Below, in pieces: positions 15,603 to 24,534 of a stretch of 31,551 nt of DNA; position 1 is the first letter of the stretch, and every line of letters begins with the position of its first letter. Made by a program: the position numbers and the translations under genes. The notes under the pieces are model-generated. The model was not told the origin of the DNA and did no database searches. It saw nothing but the letters and a program-made list of their open reading frames with translations. The stretch is from JBKDZL01 sp047971145 (GTDB lineage Bacteria > Bacillota_I > Bacilli_A > Erysipelotrichales > Erysipelotrichaceae), in contig JBKDZL010000035.1 in assembly GCA_047971145.1 (NCBI GenBank), positions 1-31,551 of the forward strand, given 5' to 3'.

Positions 15603-15616
15603 TGTAAACGGTTACA
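15603..15616. promoter_or_regulatory. LacI-type operator 2 of the ABC importer operon
   Basis: TGTAAACGGTTACA is a 14-nt near-palindrome (one mismatched pair) with a central CG, the hallmark of LacI/GalR operators. It covers the predicted transcription start. Confidence 0.75.
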
Positions 15617-15684
15617 AAAAAACCGACAAATGACCTAATCGATTTATCTGGAGAATAAAATTGGGTCATCAAGAAAGGGAAAGT

Positions 15685-17391
15685 ATGAAAAAATTATTAA
15701 TTGTATTAATGAGTTTGGTACTATCAGTTGGTGTTTTAGCTGGTTGTGGTGATTCTTCAAGTGGTGGAACTACTGATGGACCAAGAGTTTTAACTGTTAT
15801 TCCTGAGCATGTCAATGAGTGGACAAGAAACTTTAATGCTTTTGCATCAGGACCTCATCAGTTTGTTTCAGGTTTTGTTTATGAACCTTTAGTAGCATTT
15901 GATGGAACAGAACAAAATAAAGAAGTTATGTGGTTAGCTGAGGATATTATTTCAGAAGCTGATAACAAAACTATTACTATTAAGCTTAAGAAAGATATAA
16001 CTTGGAGTGATGGCGAAGCATTTAATGCTGATGATGTAGTGTTTACTTACATGTATAAAAAAGATCATCCTGCTATTGATACTTTAGGTTATTGGGCTAC
16101 TGATGATCCAAAATTAGCATCAGTTACAAAAATTGATGATTATACAGTGGAAATTGTTACTGTTAAAGAAAACAAATTTAACCGAATTGATCTATTTAAT
16201 GAAGTATGGATGGTTCCAGAGCATATTTACTCAGAAATAAGTGATCCTGCGGTTTATGTTTTAGAAGATCCAGTTGGTACTGGAGCTTTTACTACTGTTA
16301 AAGAATTTACTCCAGAAATGGTAGTTATGAGTCGTAATGAAACTTATTGGAATGGTGAAACTTTAGAAGTTGATGAAATGCATTGGCCACAAGTTAATGG
16401 AAATGATGCAGCATTAGCTTTATTACAAACTGGTAATGTTGATTGGTCTTATATGTTAATACCTGATATTGAAAAAAATTATGTTCAAAATGATGAACAT
16501 CGTAAATATTGGTATGGCATGAATGATGGTGTTAGAGTTTCATTTAACTATAAAACTGCGAATGCTGATAATTTAAAAGCATTTAATGATCCAGAATTTA
16601 AAAAAGCTGTATCACTTGCGATTGATAGAGTTGGTATTATTGATTCAGCTATCTTTGGTTATTTAGATAAAACAGTACCTACTGTTACTGGTTTACCTCC
16701 AGAATTGCGTAGTTATGTAAGTGAAACTGCTGAGGCTATTACTTCTGAGTATACTGGTTTTGATTTAGAGAAAGCTAAAGAAGTATTAACTGCTGGTGGT
16801 TATGTAGATACTGATGGTGATGGCTTTGTTGAAAATCCTGATGGCAGTAAAATTGAATTTGAAATTATTTCGCCTGCTGGTTGGACTGATTGGAATGATG
16901 GTGTAGTTATTGCAGTTGAGGGTATGCGTGAAATTGGTATTAATGCGATGGCTAAGGCTGTTGACTTAGGTATTTATATGGAAGCTTGGTCTACTGGTGC
17001 TTGGGATGTTATGTATGGTGGTTATGGTCTAAATGGAAATATTTGGAAGTTCTATTTTGATACTATTGGTGATCAATCAAGAGTTTTAACTGAGTCTTGG
17101 TGGTCTACTAATATGAATAACTATACTAATGATTATTTATCAGCATTAATTGAAGAAATGCCGACTGTTGATGATGCTAGATTGAATGAAATTGTTGAAG
17201 AAATTGAAGTGTTTATGGCAGAAAATGTAATAAACATCCCAATTTTATATAATGGTAAATGGCATGTTTATAATGATTCTCGCTTCACTGGCTGGCCAAC
17301 TGAAGATAATTATTATGCAAATCCAGGTATGGTTGACCATGATGCTAAATTATTAGTGTTGATGCAATTAAAGGCTGTGGGTTCAGAATAA
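15685..17391 (+). CDS. ABC transporter substrate-binding lipoprotein, family 5
   Basis: This 568-residue extracellular binding protein has a lipoprotein signal peptide (MKKLLIVLMSLVLSVGVLAGC; lipobox LAGC, lipidated at C21) and a Gly/Ser linker. The mature part has the family 5 fold of oligopeptide-, nickel- and oligosaccharide-binding proteins, with segments such as GEAFNADDVVFTYMYKKDHP and VGTGAFTTVKEFTPEM. The frame is open back to TTG 15661, but ATG 15685 has AAAGGGA just upstream and gives the signal peptide. The LacI control and the beta-glucoside kinase and 6-phospho-beta-glucosidase genes downstream point to cello-oligosaccharides or other beta-glucosides, as for CbtA-type proteins, rather than peptides. 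Confidence 0.9.
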   Translation: MKKLLIVLMSLVLSVGVLAGCGDSSSGGTTDGPRVLTVIPEHVNEWTRNFNAFASGPHQFVSGFVYEPLVAFDGTEQNKEVMWLAEDIISEADNKTITIKLKKDITWSDGEAFNADDVVFTYMYKKDHPAIDTLGYWATDDPKLASVTKIDDYTVEIVTVKENKFNRIDLFNEVWMVPEHIYSEISDPAVYVLEDPVGTGAFTTVKEFTPEMVVMSRNETYWNGETLEVDEMHWPQVNGNDAALALLQTGNVDWSYMLIPDIEKNYVQNDEHRKYWYGMNDGVRVSFNYKTANADNLKAFNDPEFKKAVSLAIDRVGIIDSAIFGYLDKTVPTVTGLPPELRSYVSETAEAITSEYTGFDLEKAKEVLTAGGYVDTDGDGFVENPDGSKIEFEIISPAGWTDWNDGVVIAVEGMREIGINAMAKAVDLGIYMEAWSTGAWDVMYGGYGLNGNIWKFYFDTIGDQSRVLTESWWSTNMNNYTNDYLSALIEEMPTVDDARLNEIVEEIEVFMAENVINIPILYNGKWHVYNDSRFTGWPTEDNYYANPGMVDHDAKLLVLMQLKAVGSE

Positions 17392-17424
17392 ATTTAGTAT
17401 TTAAAGAATTAAGGAGGAAGAAAG

Positions 17425-18420
17425 ATGAAATACATTTTGAAACGTTTGGGTTTCTATATATTGGCATTCTTTAGTGCTGTGACTTTGAATTTCTTTCTTC
17501 CCCGGCTGATGCCGGGGGATCCTGTTCAAATGTTTATTGCTGAATTATACCAAAACAGTGGTAAAATCAACGTCGAACAAATTAGGGCAGTAGAAGAGTT
17601 ATTTGGGTTTAATACTGGGGAACCATTGATTGTTAGTTATTTCAACTATGTTAAGAATATTTTTACAGGTAATTGGGGTTTATCATTTTCTAATTTTCCT
17701 CAAACTGTAGTTGATTCAATTGGCAGAGGTTTGGTTTGGACAGTTTTTTTAATGGGAACTGCATTAGTTATTGGTTTTTTAATCAATACTTTAGGTGGTA
17801 TTTATGTCGCTTGGCGTCGTGGTACTAAAAGGGCTACTTTTATTACTTTAGGTGGTCAAATTATAAGTAATATCCCTGCAGTTTTAATTGCACTAGTTTT
17901 AAGTTTTTCTTTAGCTTATACTGGTGTTTTCCCGATTGGTTATGCATTGACACCGCTAATGAATCATGCCAATATTTTTGAGTTTATTGCTGATGTGGCT
18001 TATCATGCTTTTTTACCAGTATTGGCAATACTTTTAACTGGTTTAGGTGGTATTATGGGTATGAGAAGTAATATGATTAATCAACTTGATGAAGATTATA
18101 TTACTATGGGTCGAGCAAAGGGTGTTCCTGATCGAGTAATAAAGTATGGTTATGCAGCTAGAAATGCTTTATTGCCAGTGGTAACCTCACTTGCTATGCA
18201 AATTGGTTTTTTATTAGGTGGCTCTTTAATTGTCGAGAATATTTTTAATTATCCAGGTTTAGGTAGAGTAATGTTAGTAGCATTAAATAGTAGGGATTAT
18301 CCTTTGTTGCAGGGAATATTATTGATGTCTACTATTTTATTATTGAGTGCTAATTTTATTGCGGATATTAGTTTATTCTTTATTGATCCTCGCTTAAGAA
18401 AGCAAGGGATAGAAAAGTAG
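17425..18420 (+). CDS. ABC transporter permease, DppB/OppB type
   Basis: This 331-residue inner-membrane permease begins with an amphipathic ILKRLGFYI stretch and the FFLPRLMPGDP motif typical of DppB/OppB. About six transmembrane helices follow. The cytosolic coupling (EAA-like) loop is in the region TMGRAKGVPDRVIKYGYAARNALLP. A strong AAGGAGG precedes the ATG. It should pair with the next permease to form the channel of the importer. Confidence 0.92.
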   Translation: MKYILKRLGFYILAFFSAVTLNFFLPRLMPGDPVQMFIAELYQNSGKINVEQIRAVEELFGFNTGEPLIVSYFNYVKNIFTGNWGLSFSNFPQTVVDSIGRGLVWTVFLMGTALVIGFLINTLGGIYVAWRRGTKRATFITLGGQIISNIPAVLIALVLSFSLAYTGVFPIGYALTPLMNHANIFEFIADVAYHAFLPVLAILLTGLGGIMGMRSNMINQLDEDYITMGRAKGVPDRVIKYGYAARNALLPVVTSLAMQIGFLLGGSLIVENIFNYPGLGRVMLVALNSRDYPLLQGILLMSTILLLSANFIADISLFFIDPRLRKQGIEK

Positions 18421-18426
18421 GGTTAT

Positions 18427-19374
18427 ATGAAAAAGATAAAAAGCACAGTATTAACAATATTTAGATTTTTAAAAAATAGCCCTAAGACAACAATTGGGTT
18501 AATATTAGTTTTATTAATTTTGATACTGACACTGGGGGCAGAGTTTTTTACTACTCATGATCCGATGATGCGTTATACTGGAGAATATCATACAGCTCCA
18601 AATTCTCAGTTTATTTTGGGTACTACAAGATTGGGTCGTGATGTATGGTCACAGACATTATATGGCGGTAGAGTTTCAATTTTAGTTGGGGTAATGTCGG
18701 CGATGATTTCTACTATTATTGGCTTAGCAGTAGGAATTAGTTCTGGTTATTTTGGGGGAATTTTTGATAGTATTATTAGTGCTATTATTAATGTTTTTAT
18801 GGTAGTTCCTCAATTAGTATTATTATTAATAATTGCCTCGATGATGGGTGGTGTATCACCTGTTATTATTGCTGCAATCATAGGTTTAACATCGTGGGCT
18901 TATAATGCTCGAATACTTAGAGCTCAAACGATGAGTATTAGAAATCGGGAATTTATTTATTCAGCTGAAACCTTAGGTGAGAGTAAATTTAGAATTCTAT
19001 TTGTTGAGATTATGCCTAATATGTTGTCAATTATTACTACTAGCTTTATTGGTACAATTATTTATGCAATTATGGCGCAGTCTTTTATGGAGATGATTGG
19101 TTTTGGTGATCCGCTATCAGTTACTTGGGGAACAATGTTGTATAATGCCCAGTCTACTGGCGCTTTAAATAGTGGCATTTGGTGGGAAGTGTTAGGTCCT
19201 GGTTTGGCAATAATTATTTTAGGAGCTGGCTTAACTTTAATTAATTTCTCTATTGATGAAGTTTCTAATCCTAAATTAAAAGCGCAAAGAATTATGAGTA
19301 TTTACAATAAATTACAAAAGAAAAAAAATAAGTCACCATTAGAGTATGGTGCAAATAATAAAGGAGGTCAATAA
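18427..19374 (+). CDS. ABC transporter permease, DppC/OppC type
   Basis: This 315-residue permease has a cytosolic N-terminus, a first helix (TIGLILVLLILILTLGAEF) and the extracellular segment HTAPNSQFILGTTRLGRDVWSQ, which is characteristic of OppC/DppC. Four to five further helices follow. The coupling loop includes RNREFIYSAETLGESKFRILFVEIMPN. It starts 6 nt after the previous gene with only a weak ribosome binding site, so translation is probably coupled. Its end overlaps a spurious upstream extension of the next gene, not the true start. Confidence 0.92.
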   Translation: MKKIKSTVLTIFRFLKNSPKTTIGLILVLLILILTLGAEFFTTHDPMMRYTGEYHTAPNSQFILGTTRLGRDVWSQTLYGGRVSILVGVMSAMISTIIGLAVGISSGYFGGIFDSIISAIINVFMVVPQLVLLLIIASMMGGVSPVIIAAIIGLTSWAYNARILRAQTMSIRNREFIYSAETLGESKFRILFVEIMPNMLSIITTSFIGTIIYAIMAQSFMEMIGFGDPLSVTWGTMLYNAQSTGALNSGIWWEVLGPGLAIIILGAGLTLINFSIDEVSNPKLKAQRIMSIYNKLQKKKNKSPLEYGANNKGGQ

Positions 19375-19375
19375 A

Positions 19376-20356
19376 ATGGCATTACTAGAAGTTAGAGATC
19401 TCTGTGTTGATTATATTGCCCTTGATGGTGGTTATGTTAGGGCAGTTGATAATGTATCTTTTGAAATAAATGAGGGTGAAATCTTAGGTTTAGCTGGTGA
19501 GAGTGGTTGTGGTAAGAGTACCATTGCCTACTCATTATTAAGATTGCATAAACCGCCAGCGGTTATTTCATCAGGTTCTATTAAACTACAAGGTCAGGAA
19601 ATACTGGATCTAAATGAAAAAGAATTAGAAAAATTTAGATGGAATGAAATTGCCATGGTTTTTCAATCAGCAATGAATTGTTTAAATCCAGTAGTAACTT
19701 TAGAAAAGCAGTTTTATGAAATATTTTATTATCATAATATCACTGCTGATAAGAAAGAAGCTCGAAAAAAAGCTTGTAAACTATTAGAACTCGTAGGAAT
19801 ACCAGCTGAGCGCTTAAGTGATTATCCTCACCAATTTTCCGGAGGAATGCGTCAGAGAGCTATTATTGCGATGGCCTTAGCTTTAAATCCTAAGTTATTA
19901 ATTTTAGATGAACCAACCACAGCTTTAGATACTGTGGTTCAAAGAGATATTTTAAAAAGAATTTTAGAATTGAAAAATGAATTAAATTTTGCAATTTTAT
20001 TTATTACTCATGATATTAGTTTAATGATGGAATTCTGTGATAATATTGCGATTATGTATGCCGCTAAGTTTGTGGAAAAGGCACCTTCTTTAGATATTTT
20101 AAGGCGACCTTTACATCCATATTCTTTTGGTCTAAAAAATTCATTTCCTTCACTTCAAGGTGAAATTGAATATATGGAAGGTATTGCAGGATCACCATTA
20201 AATTTGAGAAAAATCCCTACTGGCTGTCGTTTCCAAGATCGCTGTTTTAGAGTAGCTGATAAGTGTCGTAAGTTTGATCCTGAAAGGACAACTACTGACA
20301 AGGGTTATTTTTATTGTCATCTACCATTGAATCAAGAGGTGTCAAATGAAAAATAA
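19376..20356 (+). CDS. ABC transporter ATP-binding protein, OppD/DppD type
   Basis: This 326-residue ATPase has Walker A GESGCGKST, Q-loop VFQSAMNCLNP, signature FSGGMRQR, Walker B LLILDEPTTALD and a switch His in FITHD. The C-terminal extension with GCRFQDRCFRVADKC is the cysteine-rich oligopeptide-transporter tail that binds an iron-sulfur cluster in some members. I moved the start to ATG 19376, 7 nt after a perfect AAGGAGGT. The upstream in-frame ATG at 19346 lies inside the permease gene. Confidence 0.93.
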   Translation: MALLEVRDLCVDYIALDGGYVRAVDNVSFEINEGEILGLAGESGCGKSTIAYSLLRLHKPPAVISSGSIKLQGQEILDLNEKELEKFRWNEIAMVFQSAMNCLNPVVTLEKQFYEIFYYHNITADKKEARKKACKLLELVGIPAERLSDYPHQFSGGMRQRAIIAMALALNPKLLILDEPTTALDTVVQRDILKRILELKNELNFAILFITHDISLMMEFCDNIAIMYAAKFVEKAPSLDILRRPLHPYSFGLKNSFPSLQGEIEYMEGIAGSPLNLRKIPTGCRFQDRCFRVADKCRKFDPERTTTDKGYFYCHLPLNQEVSNEK

Positions 20357-21335
20357 TAAGCCCATCTTTAGTGTTAAAAATGTTGTGATGGATTTTAATG
20401 CTGGTAATAATTTTCTCTTAGGTAAAAAGAAAAAGATTAGAGCTTTAAATGATATTAGCTTTGATTTGTTTCCAGGTGAGTCTTTAGCAATAGTTGGTGA
20501 GAGTGGTTGTGGTAAGAGTACCATTTGTCGTATTGCGATGAAATTTTATGAGCCTACTGCTGGAACTATGACTTTCGCTGATAAGGATATTCATAAATTA
20601 AAGGGTAAAGCTTTAAAAGAATATCGTCAAAAAGCTCAAATGATTTTTCAAGATCCTTTTTCGTCTTTAAATCCTTTACATAATATTTATTATCATTTAG
20701 AGCGACCAATGAAGCTTTATCATAATTATAATGCTAAGGAAAGAAAAGCTAAAATGGATGAGTATTTAGAGATGGTGGGTTTAACACCAGCCTCAGAGCA
20801 GGGAGCTAAGTATCCTCATCAATTGTCTGGGGGGCAAAAACAAAGAGCTTATTTAGCCCGTATTTTAGCGGTAGGATCTGATGTCATTTTTGCAGATGAG
20901 CCCACTTCAATGTTAGATGTTTCAATTAGGTTAGGGGTTTTAAATCTGATGAATCAAATGAAAAAAGAGCTCAATAAATCTTTTATTTATATCACTCATG
21001 ATATTGCAACAGCAAGATATTTTGCTGATAGAATTATTGTGTTATATAGTGGACATATGGTGGAGTATGGTGAAGTCAATGAAGTAATTTTAAATCCTAA
21101 ACATCCTTACACTAAACTATTAATTGCAGCTGCTCCTGATCCTGAGCGAGAAGGTGTAGTGGAGCTTCCAGTGATTCGCAATGATGAGGGTGAAGTTAGC
21201 TCATGGAGTCCAGATAGCAAAGGTTGCCCTTTCTATAAGCGCTGTCCAGTTTCTACAAAGGAATGTGCTAGCGAATTTCCACCAGAAAAACAAGTTGGAG
21301 CTAATCAATTTGTCCGTTGTATTCATGAAAAATAA
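20346..21335 (+). CDS. ABC transporter ATP-binding protein, OppF/DppF type
   Basis: This 329-residue ATPase is the partner of the preceding one. It has Walker A GESGCGKST, Q-loop MIFQDPFSSLNP, signature LSGGQKQRAYLAR, Walker B VIFADEPTSMLD and ITHD, with the C-terminal CPFYKRCPVSTKEC tail. The N-terminal region KVIRA-type insertion (LLGKKKKIRALNDISF) is typical of OppF. It overlaps the previous gene by 11 bp. A 31-bp stretch around Walker A is identical in DNA to the preceding ATPase gene. The operon ends at a terminator just downstream. Confidence 0.93.
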   Translation: MKNNKPIFSVKNVVMDFNAGNNFLLGKKKKIRALNDISFDLFPGESLAIVGESGCGKSTICRIAMKFYEPTAGTMTFADKDIHKLKGKALKEYRQKAQMIFQDPFSSLNPLHNIYYHLERPMKLYHNYNAKERKAKMDEYLEMVGLTPASEQGAKYPHQLSGGQKQRAYLARILAVGSDVIFADEPTSMLDVSIRLGVLNLMNQMKKELNKSFIYITHDIATARYFADRIIVLYSGHMVEYGEVNEVILNPKHPYTKLLIAAAPDPEREGVVELPVIRNDEGEVSSWSPDSKGCPFYKRCPVSTKECASEFPPEKQVGANQFVRCIHEK

Positions 21336-21352
21336 ATAATTTTGAAAGAAAG

Positions 21353-21393
21353 AAAAAACCCCAGAAATTTATAAAATAATGATGGGGTTTTTA
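21353..21393 (+). terminator. Rho-independent terminator of the ABC importer operon
   Basis: A 10-bp stem (21354-21363 with 21383-21392) including four G-C pairs and a T run in the 3' arm; the loop is 19 nt. The remaining 21394-21606 holds only a weak TAACACC/GGTGTTA inverted repeat and no gene that I can see. Confidence 0.75.
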
Positions 21394-21606
21394 AGTGCTA
21401 TTGCCAATAAGTAATTTTGATTTTATTTTTTAAAACTTTATTCTAAGTTGATGTTAATCAGCATAATTATTTACTCTAACACCTCTTTTTATTAAGCACT
21501 ATTTTATGGTGTTATTAAATAGTTGATATTGTTACATATCAAGTTAAATAGTAATATGACTGATAAAAATATGAATCTAGTTTTTTGATTAAATAATTTT
21601 TTCTAT

Positions 21607-23040
21607 CTATAATACTTCACCATTTGAAGCAATAACTTTTTGATACCAAAAGTAGGAATCTTTTTTAGAGCGCTCAAGTGTGCCATTTCCTTGATTGTCT
21701 CTATCAACATAGATAAAACCATAACGTTTTTTCATTTCACCAGTGCCAAAAGAAACACAGTCAATACAACCCCAAGGGGTATAACCTATTAACTCAACGC
21801 CATCTAATTCTATCGCTTTTTTCATTTCTTTAATATGCTTCTGTAGGTAGTCAATGCGATAAGTATCATGGCAACTACCATCAGCTTCTTTAACATCAAT
21901 AGCTCCAAAGCCATTTTCGACAATAAAAAGTGGCAACTCATATCTTTCATAGAAAATATTTAAAGCAAAGCGCAAACCCTCAGGATCAATTGGCCAACCC
22001 CAATCTGAAGATTTAATATAAGGATTCTCACAGATATATCTATTGGTGGCATCACTATCTTTATAACCTGGATTACATACTGTAGAATCCACTGTGTGTG
22101 ACATATAGTAAGAAAAGCCAATATAGTCAACTTTACCTTTTTTTAAAATCTCTTGATCTTCCTTTGTGATATTGATATTAAAGCCTTTGCGCTCAAACAT
22201 TTTTAGGGCATACTGTGGATAATGACCTCGAGTTTGGACATCACAGAAAAACCAGCGATCATGCATTTTCTCATTAGCTAAAAGAATATCAGCTGGTCGA
22301 CATGATTTAGGATATATTGGTACCATGGCAATCATTGTGCCAATCATAAAGTCAGGATTTATTGCTTTTCCTATTTTTACTGCTTTGGCACTGGCCAAAA
22401 GTGTATTATGAGCACATATATACATTGTTTCCTCTGGATTATCAAAGCTTTGAAATAGGGCACCACTATTAGTCCAGCTAAAGAGGTTAGTAGTATAATC
22501 CATTTGATTATTTATTTCATTGAAGGTCATCCAATATTTAACTTTGTTTTGATATCTTTTAAAACACACTTCAGCAAACTTAGCAAAAAAATCAATGGTC
22601 TTTCTATTTGTAAAACCACCATATTCTTTTGCTAAATGATAAGGCATTTCAAAATGTGATAAGGTAATTACTGGCTCAATGCCATACTTTAATAATTCAT
22701 CAAAAACATTATCATAGAATTGTAGGCCTTCTTCATTAGGTGTATCTTCATCTCCTTGAGGGAAAATTCTGCTCCAGGCAATAGAAGTTCTAAAGCATTT
22801 AAAGCCTAACTCGGCAAAAAGAGCGATATCTTCTTTATAGCGATGATAAAAATCAATACTAATATGATTAGGATAGTATTTACCTTCAATTATTCCTTCC
22901 GTTATCTCTCTGGCAACACCATGGGCGCCGGCAGTCATAACATCAACAACGCTTAAGCCTTTAGAAGTTTCTAGTACTCCTCCTTCGAATTGGTGGGCAG
23001 CTAAAGCGCCACCCCATAAAAAATTTTTGGGAAAACTCAT
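21607..23040 (-). CDS. 6-phospho-beta-glucosidase, glycoside hydrolase family 1
   Basis: This intact 477-residue GH1 enzyme has FLWGGALAAHQFEGG at the N-terminus, acid/base E175 in TFNEIN and nucleophile E375 in VENGFG. The C-terminal SFGTGEMKKRYGFIYVDRD region contacts the 6-phosphate. It should hydrolyse 6-phospho-beta-glucosides such as cellobiose 6-phosphate in the cytosol. It is divergent from a BglK-like kinase gene that would supply its substrate. The Shine-Dalgarno AGGAGGA lies 8 nt before the ATG, and a TATAAT stands at 23073-23078 on the minus strand. It is the best preserved of the three GH1 genes here. Confidence 0.95.
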   Translation of the reverse strand: MSFPKNFLWGGALAAHQFEGGVLETSKGLSVVDVMTAGAHGVAREITEGIIEGKYYPNHISIDFYHRYKEDIALFAELGFKCFRTSIAWSRIFPQGDEDTPNEEGLQFYDNVFDELLKYGIEPVITLSHFEMPYHLAKEYGGFTNRKTIDFFAKFAEVCFKRYQNKVKYWMTFNEINNQMDYTTNLFSWTNSGALFQSFDNPEETMYICAHNTLLASAKAVKIGKAINPDFMIGTMIAMVPIYPKSCRPADILLANEKMHDRWFFCDVQTRGHYPQYALKMFERKGFNINITKEDQEILKKGKVDYIGFSYYMSHTVDSTVCNPGYKDSDATNRYICENPYIKSSDWGWPIDPEGLRFALNIFYERYELPLFIVENGFGAIDVKEADGSCHDTYRIDYLQKHIKEMKKAIELDGVELIGYTPWGCIDCVSFGTGEMKKRYGFIYVDRDNQGNGTLERSKKDSYFWYQKVIASNGEVL

Positions 23041-23115
23041 TGTGATTCCTCCTGTTATTATTTGCTACTTTAATTATAATATATTTAATAGCTAAATACA
23101 TTAGTTTTATGTAAA

Positions 23116-23130
23116 TTGGTAGCGTTTTCT
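23116..23130. promoter_or_regulatory. cre-like or LacI-like site between the divergent GH1 and kinase genes
   Basis: TTGGTAGCGTTTTCT fits the CcpA catabolite response element consensus WTGNAANCGNWNNCW except at one position. It lies just upstream of the kinase -10, where binding would repress, and about 40 nt upstream of the GH1 -10. Confidence 0.4.
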
Positions 23131-23131
23131 T

Positions 23132-23139
23132 GGTATAAT
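23132..23139 (+). promoter_or_regulatory. Extended -10 promoter of the kinase gene
   Basis: TATAAT at 23134-23139 is preceded by TGG (23131-23133), an extended -10 element. Transcription should begin near 23146, about 20 nt before the start codon. Confidence 0.5.
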
Positions 23140-23165
23140 ATAAGTACAAACAATTAGGAGGAATT

Positions 23166-24047
23166 ATGAGAATATTATGTGTAGATGTCGGAGGTACTGA
23201 TATTAAATATGCAGTACTTGATCAAGAGCTTAATTTTCATGAAAAAGGCAAGGTTGCAACACCTACTACTAACTTTAGTGATTTTGAAAACATTTTAGTA
23301 GCTTTGTATCAAAAATATGATGTTGAAGGTCTAGCTTTGAGTATGCCTGGTATTATTGATAGTGATAGTGGTTATTTATTTACCGGTGGTGCCATCCCCT
23401 ATAATTATCGTGTCAATATTTTTGAAGCATTAGCGAAGCATGGCATTACTAATATAACTGTAGAAAATGATGCTAAAGCTGCCGCCTTAGCCGAGGCTAG
23501 ATATGGCGCCCTAAAGGAAGTAAAAGATGGTGTAGTGGTTATTTTAGGAACTGGCATTGGTGGTGGTATTATTATGGATGGAAAACTAAGAAAGGGCAGT
23601 CATTATTCTGCAGGTGAGTTTAGTCCTATCGGTGTTAAAAGTGGAGAAAAATGGCAAGATTGGACTACTGTGGCTAGCACAACAGCCTTAGTGTATAAAA
23701 TTTGTGGTGAATTACAATTGCCTAAGTCTGAGTGGAATGGTCATACCGTTTTTAAACTTATTAAGGAGCACAACGCAGTAGCACTAAGAATTTTTGAAAA
23801 ATACTGTTATCAAATAGCGGAACAATTAATGAATTTTCAATTAATTTTAGATCCGACTTTGATTGCGATTGGTGGTGGTATTAGTAATCAAGATATTTTA
23901 ATTGAAGAAATTAACAAACAAATAGATAAAGTTTTTGAATTTCATGTACCCGCTTTCCCTAAACCAAAAATTGTAGTTTGTCATTTCCGTAGTGATGCGA
24001 ATTTAATTGGAGCATTAAGCTGCTATTTAGATAAATATACTAAATGA
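23166..24047 (+). CDS. bglK: ROK-family sugar kinase, probable beta-glucoside kinase
   Basis: This 293-residue ROK kinase has the phosphate-binding DVGGTDIKYAV, the catalytic D102 in VENDAKAAALAE, and GTGIGGGI. It lacks the CxCGxxGC zinc motif of most ROK glucokinases. Together with FTGGAI, GSHYSAGEF and ILDPTLIAIGGGI, this matches the layout of beta-glucoside kinase BglK, which phosphorylates cellobiose and similar sugars at the 6-position with ATP. The context fits well: an ABC importer delivers unphosphorylated sugar and a divergent GH1 enzyme cleaves the phosphorylated product. The Shine-Dalgarno AGGAGG is at 23156-23161. N-acetylmannosamine kinase-type activity is the main alternative. 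Confidence 0.8.
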   Translation: MRILCVDVGGTDIKYAVLDQELNFHEKGKVATPTTNFSDFENILVALYQKYDVEGLALSMPGIIDSDSGYLFTGGAIPYNYRVNIFEALAKHGITNITVENDAKAAALAEARYGALKEVKDGVVVILGTGIGGGIIMDGKLRKGSHYSAGEFSPIGVKSGEKWQDWTTVASTTALVYKICGELQLPKSEWNGHTVFKLIKEHNAVALRIFEKYCYQIAEQLMNFQLILDPTLIAIGGGISNQDILIEEINKQIDKVFEFHVPAFPKPKIVVCHFRSDANLIGALSCYLDKYTK

Positions 24048-24083
24048 TAATTAAAGGTTATAATAGAGAAAAGGAGGAGTAGT

Positions 24084-24407
24084 ATGCAATCATTTTTAGA
24101 TAAACATCCCACTAAGATCAAAGATTTTATTCAACCAATTATTAATTATTTTCAAACTGAATACCCTGATGTTGACTATAAGTTTGAAGATAACAAGATA
24201 GAATGGGCTCATAAGGCTAATACCTTAACAATCAGTATTTTTGATAATTATGTTAGTTTTTATTTTAGTAATAATAGCTCTTTTAAAAGAGTAGCAGATA
24301 ACTATTCACTAGCTTCTGTTGATAAAGACTGTATTAATTTTCAATATGAAATTGGCTTACCATTAATTCTAATCTGCTCAGCAATTGATATTAGCTTTGA
24401 TAATTAA
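24084..24407 (+). CDS. Small protein of unknown function (107 aa)
   Basis: This soluble 107-residue protein has no signal peptide. Its alternating aromatic strands (NTLTISIFDNYVSFYF) after an N-terminal helix faintly recall the DUF1801/YdhG fold, but I do not recognise it with confidence. AAGGAGGAG precedes the ATG with good spacing. It lies 36 nt after the kinase gene, and a strong terminator follows it, so it is most likely the last gene of that transcript. Confidence 0.65.
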   Translation: MQSFLDKHPTKIKDFIQPIINYFQTEYPDVDYKFEDNKIEWAHKANTLTISIFDNYVSFYFSNNSSFKRVADNYSLASVDKDCINFQYEIGLPLILICSAIDISFDN

Positions 24408-24410
24408 TTA

Positions 24411-24453
24411 AAAAGGCACAGCAATTAAGCTGTGCCTTTTCTTTATTATTTTT
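24411..24453 (+). terminator. Rho-independent terminator after the 107-aa gene
   Basis: A perfect 12-bp stem (24411-24422 with 24429-24440) with a 6-nt loop, followed by a T-rich stretch. The 5' arm begins with AAAA, so it can work from either direction. It marks the boundary between the sugar genes and the CRISPR-Cas locus. Confidence 0.92.
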
Positions 24454-24500
24454 GCCCTTAACCTTCTTATTATAGCATAAAAAAAATTTAAATTCTAGCA

Positions 24501-24528
24501 TTGACAAAAAGCCCTATAGTAGTAAAAT
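24501..24528 (+). promoter_or_regulatory. Consensus promoter of a non-coding transcript upstream of cas9
   Basis: A perfect TTGACA (24501-24506) is 16 nt from TAAAAT (24523-24528). No open reading frame of credible size follows, so the product is probably an RNA starting near 24535. Confidence 0.65.
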
Positions 24529-24534
24529 TAGGGT

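Noticed and set aside
19495..20525. A 31-bp identical repeat at 19495-19525 and 20495-20525
   Set aside because: It encodes the Walker A region of two homologous ATPases and is explained by shared ancestry and codon preference.
21477..21514. TAACACC/GGTGTTA inverted repeat in the gap between convergent operons
   Set aside because: The stem is weak, the loop is long, and there is no T run on either strand, so it is not a supported terminator.
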